Shown here: positions 19,933-27,082 of the stretch, piece by piece
Layout: each line of letters begins with the position of its first letter
How positions within the stretch are numbered: position 1 is the stretch's first letter
Assembly: GCF_019249215.1 (NCBI RefSeq)
Contig: NZ_JAESDI010000011.1
Coordinates: forward strand, 1-64,000
Direction: 5' to 3'
DNA length: 64,000 bases
Origin: Alteromonas lipotrueae
GTDB lineage: Bacteria > Pseudomonadota > Gammaproteobacteria > Enterobacterales > Alteromonadaceae
The notes under the pieces: model-generated
Seen by the model: only the letters and a program-made list of their open reading frames with translations
Databases searched by the model: none
Told to the model about the DNA's origin: nothing
Made by a program: the position numbers and the translations under genes

Positions 19933-20687
19933 AGTCTAAGTTTGGTTGGCTAGTGGGTGGCATTGTTGCCTTTCTAATTTTTGCAATTGCTTACATGCCT
20001 GCTATTCAGGTGATTGGCAGAGTAGACTTGCCAAAAAATGTATCGATTAGTGGTGTCAGTGGCACATTATGGACGGGTAAGGCGCAAACCATCGTGGTGA
20101 ATGGACTCCCTATTAATAACGTTAATTGGGAGCTTAGCCCCCTTGCTTTGCTGATTGGAAAGGTCAGTGCGCATGTAAAAGCCGGGAACATTCGCGATGT
20201 AAACGACATTGCTTTTGAAGGGCCATTTAAAACCAGTTTGTTTAATACAAACAAAGTAGAAACCACAAACTTTTCGGTTTACCTACCCGTCGACCGCGTG
20301 TTGGCGCAAGTGAATTTGCCTCTGCCAGTGAATGCCAGCGGGCGATTTAAAGTGAAGCTCGACGAACTTACTTTTGGCCCTCAGTGTGTGGCGCTACAAG
20401 GCACCGGTGATTGGTTGAATGCCGCAGTTGCAGGTACACAAGGCCCTATCGACTTTGGCACTTATTCTGCCAAACTTCGCTGTGTGGGTGATGACATTGG
20501 TATTGTGGTCAGCGAGCCAAACCTACTTGGCCTTTCTATTGATGCTGTAGTTAGCCCAGACATGAAAAAAGTTAAAGTAGACGGGAAATTTAAGCCAGAT
20601 GATAGCCTTCCTCAAGAGGTACATCAGGCGTCTAAATTCTTCGGACAACCCGACGCGAATGGTTATATCGCCATTAAATTACAATAG
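19929..20687 (+). CDS. gspN: type II secretion system protein N
   Basis: The 252-residue product is the last gene of the operon. It has an N-terminal membrane anchor (WLVGGIVAFLIFAIAYM) and a periplasmic domain with the family pattern GVSGTLWTGKA and INNVNWELSPLALL. GspN is found in only some T2SS and its exact task is not settled. No prepilin peptidase gene follows; the next gene is convergent, 17 bases away. Confidence 0.93.
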   Translation: MKSKFGWLVGGIVAFLIFAIAYMPAIQVIGRVDLPKNVSISGVSGTLWTGKAQTIVVNGLPINNVNWELSPLALLIGKVSAHVKAGNIRDVNDIAFEGPFKTSLFNTNKVETTNFSVYLPVDRVLAQVNLPLPVNASGRFKVKLDELTFGPQCVALQGTGDWLNAAVAGTQGPIDFGTYSAKLRCVGDDIGIVVSEPNLLGLSIDAVVSPDMKKVKVDGKFKPDDSLPQEVHQASKFFGQPDANGYIAIKLQ

Positions 20688-20703
20688 GCGCAATGCTATA
20701 TAA

Positions 20704-20737
20704 GTTAGCGGCCTTCTTCACGAGTAAGGTCGCTAAC
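20704..20737. terminator. shared hairpin between gspN and the convergent hydrolase gene
   Basis: GTTAGCGGCCTT pairs with AAGGTCGCTAAC over 12 positions with one G-T type mismatch and a 10-base loop. It overlaps the last codons and stop of the minus-strand hydrolase gene and begins 17 bases after the gspN stop. No T tract follows on either strand, so it may slow or protect transcripts rather than act as a standard terminator. Confidence 0.45.
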
Positions 20738-21796
20738 CAATGGAATATTCATTAGGTCTTGCGCGGCAAACACCCGTCCGGGGGCAATAACCGCAATAGC
20801 CTCAGTAAGCCCATCTAGCCCTGCTTCGCTGCGCTTCATTATATGAGAAAGCACAATACGTTTTGCTTTTGACTCTTTTGCAATTTCAATAATTTGCTCA
20901 GGCGTCATATGCAAATTGGTTGCAGCGCTACCCGCCCCCTTTTCAATATCTTCAATAGCATTATGCAACACAAGCACATCAGCATGCTTAGCAAAGTTGG
21001 CTAATGTTCCATCCGCATTGTTGGTGTCGCCTGAAAATACAGCAACACATTTATCAATAGTAACTTTCCACGCCAACGCCGGGATTGGGCCATGGTGCAC
21101 CGATATAGCCTCTATGCTGATATCATCACTAATGGATGTGGAAAAAGTGGTATCTGCAACCGTGTGTGCAGACACCTTATAATCATCTTCACCTTCTTGG
21201 GTATAAGAAGACAGGTATTTAAATGCCCCTTCTTTACCTATCAGCGCATCAAGATACGCTTGAGTACTTGGCATAAGGTCGTTACCGGCAGGGCCATACA
21301 CGGTTAAATCTGTATCTCGACGTGTGAAATAGCTTCCCTTGATAAAACTAGGTAGGTCGGCGGCATGATCAGTATGCAAATGAGATAATAAGATGATGTC
21401 TACATCGGTAAAATCAGCACCCGACGCGCCAAATTGAACGCTACTGCCACTCCCTGCATCTACCAGCACTTTGGCCTTTTCGTCTTTCCAAAGAAGGTAG
21501 GATGCAGAAGCTCGACCATCGTCGAGTTCTGGGCCACCAGATCCAAGCACTTGTAATGACACCCCTCGGCATACGGTGGTGGCGCTTTTATCCGTTGATG
21601 CATGCTGCGGCAACGAATGCTGAGCGGAATCACCCGCTCTTGCTATTGGATTGGCTGTCGGTTTATCCGAAGGCGCTGCACAAACAAAAAAGGCTGAGGT
21701 AAGTAACCCCAGCCCAATACTTAGTTTTGTACCTACATTAGAACCGTGCGGCTTCGCAATACGGGCTGAACTAGATTTCATGGATGTGACTAACAT
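20705..21796 (-). CDS. exported metallo-beta-lactamase-fold hydrolase
   Basis: The 363-residue product has a hydrophobic segment at about 26-41 (LSIGLGLLTSAFFVCAA) that reads as a signal peptide, so it is probably periplasmic or membrane-attached. The catalytic metal motif SHLHTDHAADLP (HxHxDH, about residues 137-143) is complete. Later candidate metal ligands are FSGDTNN and the C-terminal LSHIM. The overall pattern is closest to the RNase Z/arylsulfatase branch of the fold, but an exported copy is unlikely to process tRNA. AGGAG lies 8 bases before the ATG at 21796. The substrate cannot be told. Confidence 0.83.
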   Translation of the reverse strand: MLVTSMKSSSARIAKPHGSNVGTKLSIGLGLLTSAFFVCAAPSDKPTANPIARAGDSAQHSLPQHASTDKSATTVCRGVSLQVLGSGGPELDDGRASASYLLWKDEKAKVLVDAGSGSSVQFGASGADFTDVDIILLSHLHTDHAADLPSFIKGSYFTRRDTDLTVYGPAGNDLMPSTQAYLDALIGKEGAFKYLSSYTQEGEDDYKVSAHTVADTTFSTSISDDISIEAISVHHGPIPALAWKVTIDKCVAVFSGDTNNADGTLANFAKHADVLVLHNAIEDIEKGAGSAATNLHMTPEQIIEIAKESKAKRIVLSHIMKRSEAGLDGLTEAIAVIAPGRVFAAQDLMNIPLVSDLTREEGR

Positions 21797-21865
21797 ACTA
21801 CTTACTCCTATTCAGCGCCTTGTTGCAGATTAGCCCAACACCGTGGGCTAACCGCATTGGTACGC

Positions 21866-23254
21866 TTAGCTGTTTTGTTGCTCTGCAATCATGATGGTTT
21901 TGATATTTACGAATTCTCGCATACCGTAACCACCATGCTCACGACCGTAACCACTGTCTTTAACACCGCCAAATGGCAAGTTAGGCTGAGCTAACGAATA
22001 ACCGTTAATGTTTACCATACCCGTATCGAACTCGTTTTTAGCAAGGGCGATAGCATTGTCTGTATCAGTACTAAAGATACCACCACCAAGGCCGTAACGT
22101 GAATCATTTGCTACTGTCATGGCTTCCTTATCGTCGCGAACACGAATTAGTGAAGCCACGGGACCAAACAATTCATCGTCGTACGCCGGCATGCCTGGTG
22201 AGACATTTTCTAATACAGTGATAGGGTAAAAATAACCACTACTATCTGGTACTTCGCCGCCTAACGATAGCGTTGCACCCGCTTCAAGTGACGCTTTAAC
22301 TTGGTCATGTAATTCATCACGTAAATCTTCACGTGCCATAGGACCAAGATCGGTATTTTCGTCGGCAGGGTCGCCTACTTTAAGTTTTTTGCACTGGGCA
22401 ACAAACTTATCTCTGAATTCGTCATAAATACTATCGACGATAACAAAGCGCTTAGCTGCTACACAGGTTTCACCGTTATTGATAACACGGCCCATAATGC
22501 AGGTTTCAACCGCTTGGTCGATATCGGCATCTGCAAGTACGATGAAAGCATCGTTACTACCTAGCTCCATCACCGTCTTTTTAGACAAACTTGCAGCTTC
22601 TTTAGCAACTTGCTTGCCCACTTCATCACTGCCTGTAAACGTTACGCCGCGAACGTGCTTATGCTTAATTAAGTCACTCGCCGTACCGCCATCAATCAAT
22701 AACGACTGATAGACGTTTTTGGGGAAGCCTGCATCTTCATACATTTGCTGGATAGCCACGGCCATTCCAAATACATTTTTAGCATGCTTAAGTACGGTAG
22801 TATTACCCGCCATAATGTTTGAAACACTGTAGCGAATAACCTGATAAAGGGGGAAATTCCAAGGCTGAATACCTAAGATCACGCCAATAGGCTGGTAACT
22901 GATGATGGCACGACCGCCTTCAAAAATGCGGTGTTCATCTTCTAGAATTTCGGCACCATGTTCTGCCGTATAACGACAGATATTTGCACATAGCTGCACT
23001 TCTTGCTTACCTTGCTCGGTTACCTTACCCATTTCTCGGGTCATCAGGCTGGTTAAGTCGTCAATGCGCTCTTCCATTAAATCAGCAAGGTTATTAAATA
23101 ATTGGGCACGGGCATCGAAAGAAGTTCTGCGCCAGTTTAAGTAGGCTTCTTGCGAGCGGGTTACCGCTTGCTCTGCATCATCCGCTGACATCAAATGATA
23201 ATGATCTAACTTCTCACCCGTTGCAGGGTTATATGTGTTGATTGTCTCGCTCAT
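21866..23254 (-). CDS. NAD(P)-dependent succinate-semialdehyde dehydrogenase family protein
   Basis: The 462-residue product equals E. coli Sad (YneI) in length and shares its pattern. It would oxidise succinate semialdehyde or a related aldehyde to the acid with NAD(P)+. Motifs are the nucleotide-binding FTGSDEVGK (about 207), general-base Glu in MELGSND (about 229) and catalytic Cys in NNGETCVAAK (about 264). The ATG at 23254 is chosen because AAGGAG sits 7 bases before it; a GTG two codons earlier is too close to that site. It stands apart from its neighbours, and its exact substrate is inferred from family only. Confidence 0.9.
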   Translation of the reverse strand: MSETINTYNPATGEKLDHYHLMSADDAEQAVTRSQEAYLNWRRTSFDARAQLFNNLADLMEERIDDLTSLMTREMGKVTEQGKQEVQLCANICRYTAEHGAEILEDEHRIFEGGRAIISYQPIGVILGIQPWNFPLYQVIRYSVSNIMAGNTTVLKHAKNVFGMAVAIQQMYEDAGFPKNVYQSLLIDGGTASDLIKHKHVRGVTFTGSDEVGKQVAKEAASLSKKTVMELGSNDAFIVLADADIDQAVETCIMGRVINNGETCVAAKRFVIVDSIYDEFRDKFVAQCKKLKVGDPADENTDLGPMAREDLRDELHDQVKASLEAGATLSLGGEVPDSSGYFYPITVLENVSPGMPAYDDELFGPVASLIRVRDDKEAMTVANDSRYGLGGGIFSTDTDNAIALAKNEFDTGMVNINGYSLAQPNLPFGGVKDSGYGREHGGYGMREFVNIKTIMIAEQQNS

Positions 23255-23511
23255 TGTCACACTCCTTAATCCGTTTGTGATGGGAAGTAGTGCAACTACA
23301 GCGCCAGATTAGCCAGGCTAATATTTCCAACGAAAGATCAACAAGATAGACTAATGATTAGACGTTATGAGCGATATTCGAGAAAAGCCCGATAAGAAAT
23401 TATTACGGAAATTTGTCCCCATTTCGGTAGGGCTTACAGAGTGATTTTAAGTAAAACACAGCTATTTACCTTGCCATTTTCAATGGCAGTTAGCAGCGTG
23501 TATTTTGTATA
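23255..23511. other. non-coding gap between the dehydrogenase gene and yjjX
   Basis: No gene is visible in these 257 bases. A perfect inverted repeat, TGCCATT and AATGGCA with a 3-base loop (23472-23488), lies 24 bases after the yjjX stop. It has no T tract on the minus strand, so it is at best a weak terminator of the yrfG-yjjX pair. Confidence 0.4.
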
Positions 23512-24054
23512 TCAATCGGTATACAAATCGGGAAAATGAAACTTTGCCATGGCTAGCGTAAGCGCGACTTCATAAACACTTTGTCTAGAAGCGTGGTTAA
23601 GAGTAAGCAAGCCAATCGCGCCCCCTTTTTGCTTCACATTAGTAGTATTGAATAACTTATCCATTACTGGGCCTAGTTCTTCGCCCCGTTGTAATGCTTG
23701 ATACACACTAACCGGTAACGGCAAGTTGGCACTTCGGCCTATCGACATACGCCCGCCGTTATAAATAGCCACGTAAGCAAAGGTAGCAGGGCCGTCTTCG
23801 AACACATCAACACCACCTTCAATAGCCACATACCATGAATCGTTGGTGTCGTCTTGGTGCATATCAATAAGTGCTTTTACACGGTTCACCGCGCCTAGCC
23901 GAGTTTCCTCTTCGCTCATTGGCTGCTCAGATACCCCACTAGGCACGCCAACTTCGTACACATCGAAATCTTGCTCTAAGGTAATGGATAACGTGATGTG
24001 CGCCGCATTTACCTTGACGGGGTTTTTAGACCCTACAAATAATTTACTCAGCAT
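23512..24054 (-). CDS. yjjX: inosine/xanthosine triphosphatase
   Basis: The 180-residue product matches the YjjX family, which hydrolyses ITP and XTP to keep deaminated purines out of nucleic acids. The N-terminal nucleotide loop VGSKNPVKVNAA and the later VAIEGGVDV are clear. The start at 24054 has a perfect GGAGG site, whereas a longer frame from 24102 would overlap yrfG by 59 bases. With the chosen start the gene overlaps the end of yrfG by 11 bases, so the two are translationally linked. Confidence 0.9.
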   Translation of the reverse strand: MLSKLFVGSKNPVKVNAAHITLSITLEQDFDVYEVGVPSGVSEQPMSEEETRLGAVNRVKALIDMHQDDTNDSWYVAIEGGVDVFEDGPATFAYVAIYNGGRMSIGRSANLPLPVSVYQALQRGEELGPVMDKLFNTTNVKQKGGAIGLLTLNHASRQSVYEVALTLAMAKFHFPDLYTD

Positions 24055-24751
24055 GTTTACCTCCTTCGTCGCTAGAGACAGGGTTTGCCAAGATTTCCTC
24101 AATCATTAGGCGATAGTCGGTAACAGCAGGAAATTCGGAAATATTACGATGAGGCAACGTGTGATCTGGATTATCAACCGCAAGAAGGTGCTGTATGCCA
24201 AACTCTTTTGCCGCATCTAAAATTCGTATGGTGTCGTCTACAAACAAGGTTCGCGCTGGATTAAAGTTTAAGCGTGCACGCAGCTTCTGCCACAGCAACT
24301 GCGACTCCTTCGTGACACCAAACTCGTGCGTGGAAATCAATTTATCGATATGCGCGTCTAACTGTGTACGCTCTATTTTTAACGATAAACTACCAGGGTG
24401 GGCGTTAGTGACTAACACCACCTCGCGACCAGATTGATGCAACGCCTTCAAGAAGGGAACGGTATCGGGGCGAATTTCGATAAGATGCGCCAGTTCACGC
24501 TTAATTGGCATAATATCGATATCCAGTGTTTCTGCCCAATAATCGAGACAATACCACTGAATTTGGCCGTGCACCTTTTCATAATGCGAGGCCATCATGT
24601 CTCGACATTCTTGTTCTGGAATGCCTTTGATTTCAGCCAAACGTATTGGCAAATGGTCTAGCCAAAACCGGTTGTCGTAGTGCAAATCCAGTAGGGTGCC
24701 GTCCATATCCAACAACACCGTATCAATTTCATTCCAGGGCAGAAAGGGCAA
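24044..24751 (-). CDS. yrfG: HAD-family GMP/IMP nucleotidase YrfG
   Basis: The 235-residue product closely follows E. coli YrfG, a cytoplasmic HAD phosphatase acting on purine monophosphates. The nucleophile motif LLDMDGTLLD has Asp15 and Asp17; VLVTNAHPG and LFVDDTIRILDAAKEFGI are the other HAD motifs. The start codon is TTG at 24751, with AAGGA 8 bases upstream; the next in-frame ATG lies inside the catalytic motif and would destroy it. It forms an operon with the downstream, overlapping yjjX and is divergent from nudE. Confidence 0.92.
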   Translation of the reverse strand: MPFLPWNEIDTVLLDMDGTLLDLHYDNRFWLDHLPIRLAEIKGIPEQECRDMMASHYEKVHGQIQWYCLDYWAETLDIDIMPIKRELAHLIEIRPDTVPFLKALHQSGREVVLVTNAHPGSLSLKIERTQLDAHIDKLISTHEFGVTKESQLLWQKLRARLNFNPARTLFVDDTIRILDAAKEFGIQHLLAVDNPDHTLPHRNISEFPAVTDYRLMIEEILANPVSSDEGGKHAE

Positions 24752-24817
24752 GCGATTTTCCTTATAATGAAGTAAGCTAGTTACAGTAGGTATGATAACA
24801 AAGTTGTAGCAAGAGAC

Positions 24818-25381
24818 ATGCGAAAAATTGACCCGAACAAGCCATTACCGCAAATTCACAATCGGGAAATTGTTGCCCAAAGTAAGCTTTTTCGCGTAGA
24901 GCGCCTAGACTTAGAGTTTTCTAATGGCGCAACGCGGGAGTTTGAACGGATGGCAGGAGGCAATCGTGGCGCCGTCATGATTGTTCCCATGATTGATAAA
25001 GATACCATGGTATTGATTCGCGAATATGCCGCAGGTACTCACACCTATCAACTTGGCTTTCCAAAAGGCCTTATCGACCCTGGCGAATCCGCCCTTGAAG
25101 CCGCCGATAGAGAATTAAAAGAAGAAGCAGGTTTTGGTGCGAACGACCTGATTGAATTACACAAAGTTAGCATGGCACCTACCTTTTTTAATGCCAACAT
25201 GACCATTGTAATAGCAAGAGATTTATACCCTGAACAACTAGAGGGTGATGAACCTGAGCCATTGGAAGTCATTCACTGGCCCCTTGCTGAGGCAGACGCG
25301 TTACTGGCTCGTGAAGATTTTATTGAAGCTCGCTGTATCGCTGCGCTGTTGCTTGCTCAAAAATGGTTGAAGGACCAATAG
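24818..25381 (+). CDS. nudE: ADP compounds hydrolase NudE
   Basis: This 187-residue Nudix enzyme hydrolyses ADP-ribose, NADH and diadenosine compounds. The Nudix box is intact at residues 94-116: G at 94, E at 100, REL at 108-110, EE at 112-113 and G at 115. The family N-terminus (REIVAQSKLFRVERLDLEF) is present. cysQ follows 3 bases later. In E. coli nudE also lies near yrfG and hslRO, so its place here reflects old synteny. Confidence 0.95.
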   Translation: MRKIDPNKPLPQIHNREIVAQSKLFRVERLDLEFSNGATREFERMAGGNRGAVMIVPMIDKDTMVLIREYAAGTHTYQLGFPKGLIDPGESALEAADRELKEEAGFGANDLIELHKVSMAPTFFNANMTIVIARDLYPEQLEGDEPEPLEVIHWPLAEADALLAREDFIEARCIAALLLAQKWLKDQ

Positions 25382-25384
25382 ATT

Positions 25385-26233
25385 ATGCCCGATGAACACC
25401 CCCACAGCGAACTATTAGAGCTCGCAAAAACCGTTGCCGTTGAAGCCGGCGAAGCTGTGCTTAAAGTTTATGATAAAGGCGATTTTGACGCTTACCAAAA
25501 AGAAGACGATTCTCCGGTTACTAGCGCCGACTACCTTGCCAACGATATTATTGTTAAACGCTTAAGCGACGCCACCCCCAACATTCCTATTCTGTCTGAA
25601 GAAAATAAGCATGCCAGCTTGGAAGAGCGAAAAGATTGGCCGCGTTATTGGCTTATCGATCCTATCGACGGCACCCAAGAGTTTATCGCCAGAAGTGGTG
25701 ACTTTGCGGTGAACATTGCGCTTATTGAAAATAATCAGCCTAAGATTGGTGTTATTTTCTGGCCCCCTGGCCAATCGCTCTATTTTGCAGAAAAGGGTAA
25801 AGGGGCATTTAAATCGTCACCCGACGGGGAAGAGAAGATTGCCGTCCGTAAGCTTGATGATCCTAAAAACAGCGTGGTTATGATTGCGATTAGTCGTAGG
25901 CAAAGCCGCGAGAAAGTATTAGGTCGTATGTGTGCAAAGCGGGTTTATCAAACCCTACCATTGGGAAGCTGCTCACTGAAAGCCTGCTTTATTGCAGAAG
26001 GTAAAGCCGATGTATTTATGCGAATTGGCGTAACGGGTGAGTGGGATACAGGTGCATCACAGTGCATTGTATCTGAAGCCGGGGGCAGTATTGCTGCCGC
26101 GAACTTCGAACCACTTACTTATAACCAGCGTCATTCGCTAGAGAACCCAGATTTTGTGGTAATGGGCGATCAAAGAGTGCCATGGAAAGATGTTGTCCAG
26201 TATAATGACTTTGTAAACCCTCATCGTAATTAG
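25385..26233 (+). CDS. cysQ: 3'(2'),5'-bisphosphate nucleotidase CysQ
   Basis: The 282-residue product belongs to the inositol-monophosphatase fold. It converts 3'-phosphoadenosine 5'-phosphate, a by-product of sulfate assimilation, to AMP. Metal-binding motifs are intact: EEN (about 73-75), DPIDGTQEF (about 91-99) and GEWDTGASQCIVSEAGG (about 218 onward). It follows nudE by 3 bases and is certainly in the same operon. A 76-base gap with a separate ribosome site precedes the YceI gene. Confidence 0.95.
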   Translation: MPDEHPHSELLELAKTVAVEAGEAVLKVYDKGDFDAYQKEDDSPVTSADYLANDIIVKRLSDATPNIPILSEENKHASLEERKDWPRYWLIDPIDGTQEFIARSGDFAVNIALIENNQPKIGVIFWPPGQSLYFAEKGKGAFKSSPDGEEKIAVRKLDDPKNSVVMIAISRRQSREKVLGRMCAKRVYQTLPLGSCSLKACFIAEGKADVFMRIGVTGEWDTGASQCIVSEAGGSIAAANFEPLTYNQRHSLENPDFVVMGDQRVPWKDVVQYNDFVNPHRN

Positions 26234-26309
26234 TGCGTTAGGTTATTTGGTCTATGCCATCTTCGAGTAATCTCGAGTGGACATTATTATTATTTAAAGG
26301 AGTAATATT

Positions 26310-26894
26310 ATGGTGACGACACGTATTCGTAAGGTAACAACTGCCTTGCTTGCATTCGGTCTTGCGTTTCCTGCACTTGCTGACTGGAAGATAGATGGCG
26401 ACACCAGTGCTTTGCATTTCCTTTCTACTAAGAATTCACAGATTACCGAAGTGCATAAATTCGATAGTTTTGAAGGCAGTTTATCGAATGCCGGAAAACT
26501 GCGTGTTACGGTTAATTTGGCGTCGGTAAATACGTCAATTGATATCCGTAATACACGTATGCAAGACATGCTATTCAATGTAACTGAATTTGCTGAAGCC
26601 ACCTTTGACGCAACCCTACCTGAGTCAATGCTAAATTTAGCCGATGGCGAAGTGGTTAGCGGTAGAGTCGACGGTATTTTAACGCTGCATGGTATGGCAG
26701 TACCTACAAGCTTCTCAGTGATGGCGAGTAAAGTAGACACCGATACTTTAACGGTTTCAACAATAGCGCCTACGCTAATTAAAGCAGCGTCTTTCGGGTT
26801 AGCGGCAGGTGTTGAAGCACTTCAAAAAATTGCAGGGCTTAAAAGTATTACGACCACGGTTCCGGTTTCTTTCTCCGTAACTTTCACGCAGTAA
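26310..26894 (+). CDS. YceI-family periplasmic protein
   Basis: The 194-residue product has a signal peptide cleaved after about residue 24 (LLAFGLAFPALA). The mature part has the YceI lipocalin-like pattern: an N-terminal DWKIDGDTSALHF, then VTVNLASVNTSIDIRN and TLHGMAVPTSF. Members bind isoprenoid or amphiphilic ligands in the periplasm; the ligand here is unknown. AAAGGAG lies 7 bases before the ATG. A strong bidirectional terminator follows. Confidence 0.92.
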   Translation: MVTTRIRKVTTALLAFGLAFPALADWKIDGDTSALHFLSTKNSQITEVHKFDSFEGSLSNAGKLRVTVNLASVNTSIDIRNTRMQDMLFNVTEFAEATFDATLPESMLNLADGEVVSGRVDGILTLHGMAVPTSFSVMASKVDTDTLTVSTIAPTLIKAASFGLAAGVEALQKIAGLKSITTTVPVSFSVTFTQ

Positions 26895-26907
26895 ATATAC
26901 GCTCTAT

Positions 26908-26955
26908 AAAAAAAGCCGGGGCTTTACCTGTGAAGTAAAGCGACCCGGCTTTTTT
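26908..26955. terminator. bidirectional terminator between the YceI gene and opgH
   Basis: AAAAAAGCCGGG and CCCGGCTTTTTT bracket an inner stem CTTTAC/GTAAAG. The A run on one side and T run on the other let the hairpin work on both strands, ending the YceI transcript and the opgGH transcript arriving from the other side. Confidence 0.92.
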
Positions 26956-27082
26956 GTGTCTAGTAGTTTATTTTCAGCGTGTTAGCGCTATATAGCCGCG
27001 TAGTGCTGGGGAGCTAGCGGCGGGGTAAGAACACCTCGTCTTTAGCTGTTACTACTAGGTATGCGCTAACACAAACAAGGCT

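Noticed and set aside
9324..20687. Possibility that the gsp genes form a type IV pilus cluster
   Set aside because: The presence of C, D, E, F, G, H, I, J, K, L, M and N in the standard T2SS order, with the GspC PDZ domain, excludes this.
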